From contig NZ_CP049785.1 of NCBI RefSeq assembly GCF_011290385.1, positions 124,001 through 188,000 on the forward strand: a stretch of 64,000 bases of DNA, written 5' to 3'. How positions within the stretch are numbered: the first letter of the stretch is position 1; the number at the start of each line of letters is the position of its first letter. Source of the stretch: Blattabacterium sp. DPU. GTDB taxonomy: Bacteria > Bacteroidota > Bacteroidia > Flavobacteriales > Blattabacteriaceae. Below, in pieces: positions 19,667 through 29,489 of this stretch. Under the pieces are notes generated by a model. That model was not told the DNA's origin. It did no database searches and saw nothing but the letters and a program-made list of their open reading frames with translations. The translations under genes were made by a program, and so were the position numbers.

Positions 19667-20588
19667 GAGAAAAAAATTTTTTTACATTGATTTTATCTAT
19701 ATATATTTGAGTTATTAACTCTTGTATAGAGTTGAATTTTTTTTCTTCACGGATGATATGAATCATTAAAACATCTATTTTTTTTCCATATATATTCTCA
19801 AAAAAATCGAATATATGCACTTCTATTTTTATTTTTTTATTTTCTCTCTCTATCGTAGGATTTATTCCTATATTTAACATTCCTAAATACATATTATTTA
19901 AATAATTAATTTTTACAGCATAAACTCCCTTTTTAGGGATTAATTTTTTAGAGTCTACTTGTATATTTGCTGTGGGAAAATTAATCTTTTTTCCTATTCC
20001 TTTTCCTTGTATCACATTACCAGATAATGTATAAAAATATCCTAAAGCTTGATTTGCCCACTGGATATTTCCTAATAAAAGAGATTTACGTATGTGAGTA
20101 GAACTAACTATTTTTTTTTTAAATTTTTGGGGATGAACCTGATAAACTCTTACTCCATAAATATGAGATATTTTTTTTAATTCTTCGTAAGAATTGTCTC
20201 TATTTTTTCCAATATGAGAATCATATCCAGTAACGATTTTTTTAATTTTATATTTAGGATGTAAAATTTTTTTCAAAAAATCTTTTGTTTTTAATCTTGA
20301 AAAATTTATAGTAAAAGGATGAATAATCAAGTGTTCTATTCCAGTTTTCTTTAATTTATATATTCTTTCAGAAAGTGTGTTTAAATAAAAAAAGTTTTTG
20401 TCTGAATTTAAAATTTCTTTTGGATGTGGATGGAAAGTAAGCAGAACGGAACAATATTTTTTTTTAGATCTCAAAATTAAATTTTGAATAATTTTTTTAT
20501 GACCTATATGAACCCCATCAAAAACTCCAAGTGTAAATACACATGGATAATTAGAAGAAAATTCATCAATTAATGAATAAATTTTCAA
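19650..20588 (-). CDS. ribF: Bifunctional riboflavin kinase/FAD synthetase
   Basis: Converts riboflavin to FMN and then FAD. The N-terminal adenylyltransferase domain has GVFDGVHIGH at 21-30 and TFHPHP at 51-56. The C-terminal kinase domain has GKGIGKKINFPTANI at about 195-209. Length 312 is normal. It partners functionally with ribE at 23.5 kb. The segment GYDSHIG at 121-127 departs a little from the usual GYDHxFG. It starts at 20588, divergent from atpD, and its 3' end overlaps the frameshifted nuclease gene by 17 bp. Confidence 0.95.
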   Translation of the reverse strand: MKIYSLIDEFSSNYPCVFTLGVFDGVHIGHKKIIQNLILRSKKKYCSVLLTFHPHPKEILNSDKNFFYLNTLSERIYKLKKTGIEHLIIHPFTINFSRLKTKDFLKKILHPKYKIKKIVTGYDSHIGKNRDNSYEELKKISHIYGVRVYQVHPQKFKKKIVSSTHIRKSLLLGNIQWANQALGYFYTLSGNVIQGKGIGKKINFPTANIQVDSKKLIPKKGVYAVKINYLNNMYLGMLNIGINPTIERENKKIKIEVHIFDFFENIYGKKIDVLMIHIIREEKKFNSIQELITQIYIDKINVKKFFSREKKN

Positions 20589-20621
20589 GATTTTTATCTT
20601 TTTCTCTTACATTTACAATTA

Positions 20622-20629
20622 CAAATATA
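20622..20629 (-). promoter_or_regulatory. Candidate -7 promoter box for ribF
   Basis: On the minus strand TATATTTG matches the Bacteroidetes -7 consensus TAnnTTTG exactly. It lies about 34 bp upstream of the ribF start in the ribF/atpD divergent gap. No convincing -33 TTTG is visible, so this is a weak candidate. Confidence 0.3.
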
Positions 20630-20630
20630 A

Positions 20631-22172
<1,542 letters not shown>

Positions 22173-22184
22173 ATAAATTTATTT

Positions 22185-22415
22185 ATGAAAATAAAAATCA
22201 TTAGCTTTCATAAAATTTTGTATGAAGAAAATATAAATTCTATTATAGCTCCTGGCTTTTATGGATCTTTTCAAATATTAAAAAATCATGCTCCATTTAT
22301 ATCTATATTAAAAAATGGTTTTTTAAAATTAGAATCAGAAAATATAAAAAAAGAAATTAAAATAGAAGGTGGAATTTTACAAGTAAAAGAAAATTGGATT
22401 ATTGTTATTTTATGA
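22185..22415 (+). CDS. atpC: F1F0 ATP synthase epsilon subunit, short form
   Basis: Central-stalk subunit following atpD by 12 bp. The 76 residues match only the N-terminal beta-sandwich domain, with the family signature APGFYGSFQILKNHAPFIS at about 22-40. The C-terminal helical hairpin that regulates hydrolysis in longer epsilon subunits is absent, as is common in Bacteroidetes. Its last bases overlap the 3' end of convergent pdxA by 6 bp. The context next to atpD makes the identity secure despite the small size. Confidence 0.92.
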   Translation: MKIKIISFHKILYEENINSIIAPGFYGSFQILKNHAPFISILKNGFLKLESENIKKEIKIEGGILQVKENWIIVIL

Positions 22416-23441
22416 TAATTTTAATGAACCGAATTTCATGTATTCTTTTCTATTTTTAAATATTTTTATAGCATTGAATATTGCTTCTTCAAATGAATTT
22501 TCATTAGCAATTCCTCTTTTAGCTATATCATAGGCCACTCCATGATCAGGAGATGTTCGTATGTGAGACAGACCAGCTGTAAAATTGACACCTTGATTAG
22601 AGGTTAGTATTTTAAAAGGAATTAATCCTTGATCATGATACATAGCTAAAACAGCATCAAAATTTCGATAGCTTTGATTCCCAAAAAAGCTATCTGAAGG
22701 ATAAGGGCCAAAAACTAACCATCCTTGTTTTTGAAATAAATTATCAATAGCTGGTTTAATTTGTATTTTTTCCTCATTTCCTATTAATCCATTATCACTT
22801 AAATGTGGATTACATCCCAATACTGCAATTTTAGGTTTTTCTACAGAAAAATCCATGATAAGAGATTGACGTAAAATTTTAATTGATTTTATTATTTTTT
22901 TTGTATTTAATTCTGAACTTACCTTTTTTAAAGGCAAATGATTAGTTACTAAAGCTATTTTTAAAATGTCGTGAATCATAAACATTAAAGATTCTCCTTC
23001 TAAAATATTTTGAAGATATTCAGTGTGACCTACAAATGAAAAATTTGAAAAATTCATATATTTTTTATTAACCGGAGCTGTTACAAGGACATCTATTTTT
23101 CCTTCTTTCAAAGCTTTTACGGCTTTTTTTAAAGATAAAATAGGATATTTTCCTGATTCAGGATGATTTATTTTTATAGATTCAAATTGAATGTCTTCTT
23201 TCCATATATTGAATATATTGATTTTATAATCAACAACTTCTTGAAAACTTTTTACTTCTCGTATGTTATTGATTTCTATGTTTAAAATTTTTTTATAATA
23301 AAAACATAATTTGGTAGATCCAAATAATATCGGAGTAAAAAAATCTAAAAGTTTTTTTTTACAACATACTTTCAAAAAAATCTCTATTCCTATTCCGTTT
23401 ATATCGCCTGTGGTAAATCCTACTTTAATTTTTTTTTTCAT
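22410..23441 (-). CDS. pdxA: 4-hydroxythreonine-4-phosphate dehydrogenase
   Basis: Oxidises 4-phosphohydroxy-L-threonine in the DXP-dependent route to pyridoxal phosphate. PdxA hallmarks are GDINGIGIE near the N-terminus, TAPVNK, the metal-binding VGHTEYL and the C-terminal YHDQGLIPFK with SPDHGVAYDIAKRG. From ATG 23439-23441 the product is 343 residues, normal for the family. The frame is open upstream to 23504, but that segment is hydrophobic and would overlap ribE. The PLP made would serve SpeA and the many transaminases of such a symbiont. Divergent from ribE with 37 bp between starts. Confidence 0.95.
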   Translation of the reverse strand: MKKKIKVGFTTGDINGIGIEIFLKVCCKKKLLDFFTPILFGSTKLCFYYKKILNIEINNIREVKSFQEVVDYKINIFNIWKEDIQFESIKINHPESGKYPILSLKKAVKALKEGKIDVLVTAPVNKKYMNFSNFSFVGHTEYLQNILEGESLMFMIHDILKIALVTNHLPLKKVSSELNTKKIIKSIKILRQSLIMDFSVEKPKIAVLGCNPHLSDNGLIGNEEKIQIKPAIDNLFQKQGWLVFGPYPSDSFFGNQSYRNFDAVLAMYHDQGLIPFKILTSNQGVNFTAGLSHIRTSPDHGVAYDIAKRGIANENSFEEAIFNAIKIFKNRKEYMKFGSLKLS

Positions 23442-23478
23442 AATAAAATATTTAATTAATTTTAAAAAAATTATAAAT

Positions 23479-24081
23479 ATGTTTACTGGTATCGTAGAAT
23501 ACACTGCAAAAGTACATCAATTAAGTCGAGATCAAAACAATCTTTGTCTAACTTTTATAAATCCATTTTTAAATAAAGAAATTCAAATTAATCAAAGCAT
23601 TTCTCATAATGGAATATGTTTAAGCATTATGAATATCAATCAAAAAACTTATTCAGTTCTGGCTTCTGAAGAAACTTTATTATGTACTAATTTAAATTTT
23701 TTAAAACTTAAAGATAAAGTAAATTTAGAAAGGAGTATGATGTTGCATGAAAGATTAAATGGACATATAGTTCAAGGACATGTAGATACGATTGCTACGA
23801 TTGTTAATATTGAAAATAGGAATGGAAGTTGGCTATTTTTTTTTAGGTCTAAAAAAAAATTGGATCATGTAGTTGTAGAAAAAGGTTCTATTACTATTAA
23901 TGGAATAAGTCTTACTATAGTAACATATAATCAATATATATTTAATGTATCTATTATTCCTTACACTTATAGAAAAACCAACCTTCATATGATGAAGATT
24001 GGTGATATTGTCAATGTAGAATTTGATATCATAGGAAAATATATGAATAAACATATACAAGAATGTAAAAAAAAAATGTAA
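23479..24081 (+). CDS. ribE: Riboflavin synthase alpha subunit
   Basis: Dismutates two 6,7-dimethyl-8-ribityllumazine molecules to riboflavin. The product from ATG 23479 is 200 residues, begins MFTGIVE, and contains two tandem lumazine-binding domains. The first has the ISHNGICLS segment near 40-48. The second starts about residue 97 with VQGHVDT and has the parallel ITINGISLT segment. This internal repeat is typical of RibE. The frame is open much further upstream, but that part reads across pdxA. No FMN riboswitch is visible in the 37-bp upstream gap. Convergent with pckA. Confidence 0.95.
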   Translation: MFTGIVEYTAKVHQLSRDQNNLCLTFINPFLNKEIQINQSISHNGICLSIMNINQKTYSVLASEETLLCTNLNFLKLKDKVNLERSMMLHERLNGHIVQGHVDTIATIVNIENRNGSWLFFFRSKKKLDHVVVEKGSITINGISLTIVTYNQYIFNVSIIPYTYRKTNLHMMKIGDIVNVEFDIIGKYMNKHIQECKKKM

Positions 24082-24087
24082 TATTTG

Positions 24088-25668
24088 TTATAAAACAGGT
24101 TCTCCAGACAAAATATTTTTGTCTATAAATCCTCTATATATATCAAAATTTTTAATAAATTTTTTAGCAAGTATTTTTACTTGATTTTGATATATTTTCT
24201 TATTTTTCCATGAATTTTTAGGATTCAATATGTTGGAAGAGACTCCAGGACAATATTTTGGTATTTGAAAATTAAAAATAGGATATTTTTCGAAAGGTAC
24301 TTTTAATAAAGAACCATTTAAAACATTTTGTACAATTTTACGCGTATCATCTAATTTAATACGATATCCCAACAAATCCCCCCCAGATATTAATCCCGTA
24401 TTGAGCATCCAAACATTAATTTCAGTATTCTCTAATTTTTTCATTAACATTTTTGTATACTGAACGGGATGTAATGGCATAAATGGAGCTCCAAAACAAA
24501 AAGAAAAAGTTGCTTTCGGTTTTTTTATATTTAATTCAGTACCAGCTACTTTAGATGTATATCCTAATAAAAAATAGTAAGAAGACTGTGCTTTATTTAG
24601 TTGAGATATAGGTGGTAAAACACCAAAAGCGTCATATGTTAGAAAAAAAATATTTTTTATGTTAGAAGATAATAATTTTTCTTCAATATTTTTTATAAAA
24701 TAAATAGGATAACTCATTCTTATATTTTGAGTAATTGTATCATTTGAAAAATCAACTTCTCTAGTTTTTTTTTTAAAAATTACATTTTCTAGCATAGCTC
24801 CTTTTCTGATAGCATGATAAATCATAGGTTCATTTTTTGGAGAAATTCCCAATATTTTGGCATAACATCCTCCTTCAAAGTTAAATATAATATTATCATA
24901 AGTCCATCCGTGTTCATCATCTCCCACTAAATTTCTATTTACATCATTAGAAATAGTAGTTTTTCCTGTTCCAGATAATCCAAAAAAAAGAGCCGTATCT
25001 TTTTCTTTTTTTCCTACATTTGCGGCACAATGCATAGGAAAAACATTTTTATACATAGGAAGTATAAAATTTAGAACAGAAAATACAGATTTTTTAATTT
25101 CTCCTGTATATCCTGATCCTCCAATAAGTATTATTCTTTTAGAAAAATTTAATATGGAAAAATTTTTATTTCGTGTTCCATCTTCGATGGGATTAGCATA
25201 AAATCCTGGAGCACACAATAATAACCAATCGGGGATAATTCTTTCTAATTTTGAAAATCTTAAAAAAAGATTATAAATAAATAGATCAGACCATGGATAT
25301 TCACTGATCGAACGAATATTTAATTGATAACGTTTATCGGAACAAAGATATCCATCTCGTATATATAATGTCTTTCCCGATAAATATTGTACTACTTTTT
25401 GATATAAATGATCAAATTTTTTTGAATCAAAAGATTGATTAAATTTTTCATCCCACCATACTTTTTTTTCTGTAATACTATCTTTTACAATAAATCGATC
25501 TTTTGGTGACCTTCCCGTAAAAGGGCCCGTATTTATAGCTAAAACTCCTGATTTCGTTTCAATTCCCATTTTTTTTTGAATAATAATTTTTTGTAGTTCA
25601 TTAGGCGTCAATTGCCAATTACATGAAGAATTCAAAATTCCATAACTTTCTAGAGAAAAAAAAATCAT
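24088..25668 (-). CDS. pckA: Phosphoenolpyruvate carboxykinase (ATP)
   Basis: Interconverts oxaloacetate and PEP with ATP. The kinase-1a Walker A GLSGTGKTT is at 230-238, preceded by the metal-binding histidine segment FPMHCAANVG. GRSPKDRF near residue 52 binds oxaloacetate, and GDDEHGW follows the P-loop. Length 526 is standard for the ATP-dependent family. It is a single gene, divergent from acpP, and would feed amino-acid carbon into gluconeogenesis. That suits an endosymbiont living on host-derived amino acids. Confidence 0.97.
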   Translation of the reverse strand: MIFFSLESYGILNSSCNWQLTPNELQKIIIQKKMGIETKSGVLAINTGPFTGRSPKDRFIVKDSITEKKVWWDEKFNQSFDSKKFDHLYQKVVQYLSGKTLYIRDGYLCSDKRYQLNIRSISEYPWSDLFIYNLFLRFSKLERIIPDWLLLCAPGFYANPIEDGTRNKNFSILNFSKRIILIGGSGYTGEIKKSVFSVLNFILPMYKNVFPMHCAANVGKKEKDTALFFGLSGTGKTTISNDVNRNLVGDDEHGWTYDNIIFNFEGGCYAKILGISPKNEPMIYHAIRKGAMLENVIFKKKTREVDFSNDTITQNIRMSYPIYFIKNIEEKLLSSNIKNIFFLTYDAFGVLPPISQLNKAQSSYYFLLGYTSKVAGTELNIKKPKATFSFCFGAPFMPLHPVQYTKMLMKKLENTEINVWMLNTGLISGGDLLGYRIKLDDTRKIVQNVLNGSLLKVPFEKYPIFNFQIPKYCPGVSSNILNPKNSWKNKKIYQNQVKILAKKFIKNFDIYRGFIDKNILSGEPVL

Positions 25669-25694
25669 ATATCATGTACTATTTATGCATCAAG

Positions 25695-25702
25695 CAAATT
25701 TA
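25695..25702 (-). promoter_or_regulatory. Candidate -7 promoter box for pckA
   Basis: The minus strand reads TAAATTTG, an exact match to TAnnTTTG, 27 bp before the pckA start. A TTTG lies on the same strand further upstream, but at a spacing (about 11 bp) too short for the -33 element. Weak support. Confidence 0.3.
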
Positions 25703-25724
25703 TATATGATTTACAAAAGTTTAC

Positions 25725-25732
25725 TAATTTTG
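25725..25732 (+). promoter_or_regulatory. Candidate -7 promoter box for acpP-fabF-rnc
   Basis: TAATTTTG matches the Bacteroidetes -7 consensus exactly and lies 23 bp before the acpP start, in the same divergent gap as the pckA candidate. No obvious -33 TTTG at the usual spacing. Weak support. Confidence 0.33.
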
Positions 25733-25755
25733 TATCATAAAAAAATTATGAATCT

Positions 25756-26025
25756 ATGTCTGATATAGCATCCAAAGTAAATGCTCTCATTGTAGAAAAA
25801 TTAAGCGTAGAAGAAAGTGAGATTACTCCTACTGCTAGTTTTACCAATGATTTAGGAGCAGATTCCCTAGATATAGTCGAACTCATTATGGAGTTTGAGA
25901 AAGAATTTAATATTAGTATTTCTGATGAAAAAGCAGAAAAAATAACAACAGTAGGTGAAGCCATACAGGCTATAGAAAATCTTTTGATGGAAAAAAATAA
26001 TGTAGAAAAAAAAAAAACAGATTAG
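25756..26025 (+). CDS. acpP: Acyl carrier protein
   Basis: Carries growing acyl chains on a 4'-phosphopantetheine arm. The attachment site is Ser37 in [10 protein letters not shown], flanked by the acidic helices typical of ACP. At 89 residues it has a C-terminal tail of about ten residues beyond most ACPs, ending VEKKKTD. That tail is encoded by a run of 12 A at 26006-26017. Loss of one A would carry translation past the stop and straight into fabF in frame (see findings). It is 10 bp upstream of fabF, the usual acpP-fabF arrangement. Confidence 0.96.
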   Translation: MSDIASKVNALIVEKLSVEESEITPTASFTNDLGADSLDIVELIMEFEKEFNISISDEKAEKITTVGEAIQAIENLLMEKNNVEKKKTD

Positions 26026-26035
26026 ATATTTATGT

Positions 26036-27304
26036 ATGGATGATATGGAATACTTAAAAAAAGTAGTGGTAACTGGGATTGGTTCTATTACTCCTATAGG
26101 AAATACTGCAGAGGAGTATTGGATTTCTCTTGTAAACGGAAAAAATGGTTGTGGTCCCATTACTTATTTCGATACCAAAAAATATAAAACTAAATTTGCT
26201 TGTGAATTAAAAAATTATGATTCAAGTGTTTTTTTTAATAAAAAAGAAAAACGAAAATTAGATCCTTGTGCACAATACGGGATTATTGCTTCTGAAGAAG
26301 CTATAAAAAGTAGTAGAATAAATTTTTCAAAAGAAAAAAAAGAAAGAGTAGGAGTAATTTGGTCATCTGGAATTGGAGGGCTTTTAAATCTAGAAGAGTC
26401 TATTTCTGATTATGTATATGGAGGAAAATATCCTAGATTTAGTCCTTTTTTCATTCCAAAAATGTTAATAGATATTACGGCTGGTTTTATTTCTATGAAT
26501 TATGGTCTTCATGGTCCAAATTATGCAACAGTATCTGCTTGTGCTTCATCTTCTAATGCTATTGTAGATGCTTATCATTTAATATGTTTAGGAAAAGCTG
26601 ATATAATGGTAACTGGGGGCTCTGAAGCTGCTATCACGCAAAGTGGGGTAGGTGGGTTTAATGCTTTACATGCATTATCTACCAGAAATGAAGATTATAA
26701 AACGGCGTCACGACCTTTTGATGAAAATAGAGATGGTTTTGTATTAGGAGAAGGAGCAGGATGTCTTGTTCTTGAAGAATATAAACATGCTCAAGAAAGA
26801 GGAGCAAAAATATATGCTGAAATAGTGGGAGTGGGAATGTCTGGAGATGCTTACCATATTACAGCTCCTCATCCAGAAGGAAAAGGAATTATTTTAGCTA
26901 TGAAATCTGCAATTAAAGATGCAGGTATTGAATGTGAAGAAGTAGATCATATTAATTCTCATGGAACATCTACCAGATTAGGAGATATTGCAGAGATAAA
27001 AGCAATTCAAAAAGTATTTCATGAAAATATATATAATATCAATATTAATTCCACAAAATCTATGACAGGACATTTGTTAGGTGCAGCTGGAGCCATAGAA
27101 GCAATAGCTTCTATTCTTCCTTTAACAAAGGGAATTATTCCTCCCACTATAAACTTGTTCCATATAGATAAAAATATAGATCCCAAAATTAATTTAACTC
27201 CAAATAAAGCAATAAAAAAAGAAGTAAAAATTAGTATATGCAATACTTTTGGTTTTGGAGGACATAATGTTTGTATTTTATTTAAAAGAATAAATGGTAT
27301 CTGA
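26036..27304 (+). CDS. fabF: 3-oxoacyl-ACP synthase II (KAS II)
   Basis: Elongating condensing enzyme of fatty-acid synthesis. The catalytic triad is Cys169 in SACASS, His309 in NSHGTSTRLGD and His346 in MTGHLLGAAG. The GFGGHN signature is near the C-terminus. Length 422 is slightly above normal because of the first few residues. ATG 26036 is one possible start and an ATG three codons later (26045) another. It follows acpP by 10 bp and overlaps rnc by 11 bp, a conserved acpP-fabF-rnc order. Confidence 0.96.
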   Translation: MDDMEYLKKVVVTGIGSITPIGNTAEEYWISLVNGKNGCGPITYFDTKKYKTKFACELKNYDSSVFFNKKEKRKLDPCAQYGIIASEEAIKSSRINFSKEKKERVGVIWSSGIGGLLNLEESISDYVYGGKYPRFSPFFIPKMLIDITAGFISMNYGLHGPNYATVSACASSSNAIVDAYHLICLGKADIMVTGGSEAAITQSGVGGFNALHALSTRNEDYKTASRPFDENRDGFVLGEGAGCLVLEEYKHAQERGAKIYAEIVGVGMSGDAYHITAPHPEGKGIILAMKSAIKDAGIECEEVDHINSHGTSTRLGDIAEIKAIQKVFHENIYNININSTKSMTGHLLGAAGAIEAIASILPLTKGIIPPTINLFHIDKNIDPKINLTPNKAIKKEVKISICNTFGFGGHNVCILFKRINGI

Positions 27305-28055
27305 AAATAATACTATTAAAAATGATTATTCCATTTTAGTTAGTAAGTTGATAAAAATATTGGGTTTTTATCCAAAAAATACAAAACTTTTAAAAGAAGT
27401 ATTTATATATAATTTTTCTAAAAAAAATTTTCATCAAAATTATTCTCTTAATTTTCAAAGATTGGAATTTTTAGGAGATGCTGTATTGAATTCTATTATA
27501 TCACATTTTTTATGTGAAAAATTTCCTGAAAAAAAAGAAGGAGAATTAACTCAGATACGATCTAAAATTGTATGCAGAAAAAATTTAAATAAAATTTCTC
27601 AAAAATTAACTCTTACAGATATTTTTTTTGATAAATCTATGATATCTGATAACATACTAGGAAATGATAAATCTATGATATCTGATAATATACTAGGAAA
27701 CACACTTGAAGCTTTAATAGGATTTATTTATTTGGAAGTGGGATATCAAAGCTGTAAAAAATTTATATATAACAAAATATTACATATTCATATAAATCTT
27801 GAAAAATTACAGAATGAAATTTTCAGTTATAAAGTATGGATAATAGAATGGTCTCAAAAAAATAAATTTTTTATAAATTTTAAAACTTTTAAAAAAAATA
27901 AAAACAAAAATAAAATTATTTATTTATCTGAATTTACAATATCAGAATGTGGAATTATAACTCAAGGAACAGGTCCTTCGAAAAAAAAATCAGAAGAAAT
28001 GGCAGCTAAAGAAGCTTACTTTATTGTTCAAAAACAATGTAAAAAAAATACTTAA
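27294..28055 (+). CDS. rnc: Ribonuclease III with internal tandem duplication
   Basis: Double-strand-specific endonuclease for rRNA and mRNA processing. The first catalytic motif LEFLGDAVL gives Glu58 and Asp62. The second is GNTLEALIG with Glu139. A C-terminal double-stranded RNA-binding domain covers about 180-250. Two oddities stand out. A 12-residue unit, DKSMISDNILGN, is repeated in tandem at about 113-136, directly before the second motif. The position usually Asp three residues before Glu139 is Asn136. At 253 residues it is otherwise normal. The start overlaps fabF by 11 bp. The enzyme may be active, altered or impaired. Confidence 0.9.
   Translation: MVSENNTIKNDYSILVSKLIKILGFYPKNTKLLKEVFIYNFSKKNFHQNYSLNFQRLEFLGDAVLNSIISHFLCEKFPEKKEGELTQIRSKIVCRKNLNKISQKLTLTDIFFDKSMISDNILGNDKSMISDNILGNTLEALIGFIYLEVGYQSCKKFIYNKILHIHINLEKLQNEIFSYKVWIIEWSQKNKFFINFKTFKKNKNKNKIIYLSEFTISECGIITQGTGPSKKKSEEMAAKEAYFIVQKQCKKNT
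27630..27701 (+). repeat. 36-bp in-frame tandem duplication inside rnc
   Basis: Copy 1 is 27630-27665 and copy 2 is 27666-27701. They differ at two positions (a C/T change at base 24 and a T/C change at base 36), so 34 of 36 bases agree and both encode DKSMISDNILGN. The unit length is a multiple of three, so the gene stays open. The two silent differences show it is not a perfectly fresh copy. Confidence 0.95.
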
Positions 28056-28090
28056 GACTTAAAAACATAAAATCAATAGAAATCGTATGT

Positions 28091-28882
28091 ATGCTTCATA
28101 TTATTAATAAAGAAAAAAAGTTTCCTCATATAAAAAAAGGGAAAGGTCATCCTTTGATTTTACTTCATGGTTTAATGGGAGGATTGAGTAATTTCAAAGC
28201 TCTTTTAGATTTTTTTCCAAAAAAAGGTTATCAAGTAATCATTCCTTCATTACCTCTTTATAACATGCCATTATTTTTGACTAATATTTTTAACATTTCT
28301 AAATATGTTATTCAATTTTTAATGGAAATAGGAATTAAAAAAGCTACTTTAATAGGAAATTCTCTTGGAGGACATATAGCTTTAATCATAGCAAAAAAAA
28401 GAATAGATTTGGTTCATTCCGTTGTTTTGACAGGAAGTTCAGGTTTATTTGAAAAAGCTTTTGGAGATGCTTTTCCTAAAAGAGAAAATTATGAGTATAT
28501 TAGAAAAAAATCACAAGAAGTATTCTATGATCCTAATATAGCAACTAAAGAATTAGTCGATGAAGTTTTTCATATTGTAAATGATAAAAAAAAAGGAATT
28601 AAAATTTTATATCTTGCAAAAAGTGCTATGAAATATAATATGTCTAAAGATTTATCTGTAATTCAACAACCTATTTGTTTAATTTGGGGAAAGCAAGATC
28701 ATGTAACTCCTCCAGGAGTTGCAAAAGAATTTCATAGACTATTGCCTCATTCGGAATTACATTGGATAGATAAATGTGGACATGTTCCGATGATGGAACA
28801 TCCTGAAATATTTATAAATATATTAGAGGAATGGCTTTCTAAATTTGATTTTAATCATGAAAATTTTTTCTGTAAAATTTGA
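28091..28882 (+). CDS. Alpha/beta-fold hydrolase, substrate unknown
   Basis: Single-domain alpha/beta hydrolase of 263 residues. The oxyanion segment LLHGLMGG is near 24-31, the nucleophile elbow GNSLGGH places Ser91, and the acid and histidine are Asp203 in GKQDHVTPP and His231 in CGHVPMMEHP. The triad is therefore complete and the enzyme should be active. No signal peptide. It overlaps the 5' end of engB by 26 bp, a pairing I associate with flavobacterial genomes. The substrate cannot be told from sequence; esterase or C-C hydrolase activity is possible. Confidence 0.88.
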   Translation: MLHIINKEKKFPHIKKGKGHPLILLHGLMGGLSNFKALLDFFPKKGYQVIIPSLPLYNMPLFLTNIFNISKYVIQFLMEIGIKKATLIGNSLGGHIALIIAKKRIDLVHSVVLTGSSGLFEKAFGDAFPKRENYEYIRKKSQEVFYDPNIATKELVDEVFHIVNDKKKGIKILYLAKSAMKYNMSKDLSVIQQPICLIWGKQDHVTPPGVAKEFHRLLPHSELHWIDKCGHVPMMEHPEIFINILEEWLSKFDFNHENFFCKI

Positions 28883-29489
28883 AGGAAGTTATAAAAATAT
28901 TAATCAGTTTTCAATTCATCATTCCTTTCCTGAATATGCATTTGTTGGACGTTCGAATGTAGGAAAATCTAGTTTAATCAATAGTATAGTTAAAAAAAAA
29001 ATAGCCCGGGTTTCTTCTTCTCCTGGAAGAACACAATGTATTAATTATTTTTTAATAAATCATCAATGGTATTTGGTAGATTTACCAGGTTATGGATTTT
29101 TTTATATAAAAAAAAATAAAAAAGAAACGCAAAAATTAATTACAGATTATATTTTTCATAAAAAAAACATCGTTTTTTTATTTTTATTGATAGACTGTAG
29201 ATTGATCATGCAAGAAATAGATTTAAATTTTATACAAAAATTAAACAATGCAAGGATCCATTTTTGTATTGTTTTCACAAAAACAGATAAATTAAGAAAT
29301 CATAAATGTATTGATGAAAATATTTCTTCTTATATTAATACAATTAAAAAAAATGATTTTACTATACCTATATGGTTTAAAGTATCCGTAAAAAATAAAT
29401 ATGGAATTGATAACATTATTCAACATATTAAAAAATTAAATGATTTTTATCAATCTTATAAACAAAAACTCATTATCCCCAATTCATAG
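28857..29489 (+). CDS. engB: Ribosome-biogenesis GTPase EngB/YsxC
   Basis: Essential GTPase of large-subunit assembly. G1 is GRSNVGKSS at 31-39, the SSPGRTQ segment at 53-59, G3 DLPGYG at 75-80 and G4 TKTD at 141-144. Length 210 is normal. I chose ATG 28857 (MKIFSVKFEG). A TTG four codons upstream is less likely. It starts inside the hydrolase gene and its 3' end overlaps convergent aroQ by 34 bp, one of the longer overlaps in the window. Confidence 0.95.
   Translation: MKIFSVKFEGSYKNINQFSIHHSFPEYAFVGRSNVGKSSLINSIVKKKIARVSSSPGRTQCINYFLINHQWYLVDLPGYGFFYIKKNKKETQKLITDYIFHKKNIVFLFLLIDCRLIMQEIDLNFIQKLNNARIHFCIVFTKTDKLRNHKCIDENISSYINTIKKNDFTIPIWFKVSVKNKYGIDNIIQHIKKLNDFYQSYKQKLIIPNS

Noticed and set aside
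23311-23478. Upstream extension of the riboflavin synthase frame
   Set aside because: It reads through pdxA in the opposite strand and precedes the canonical MFTGIVE start; simply an open extension.
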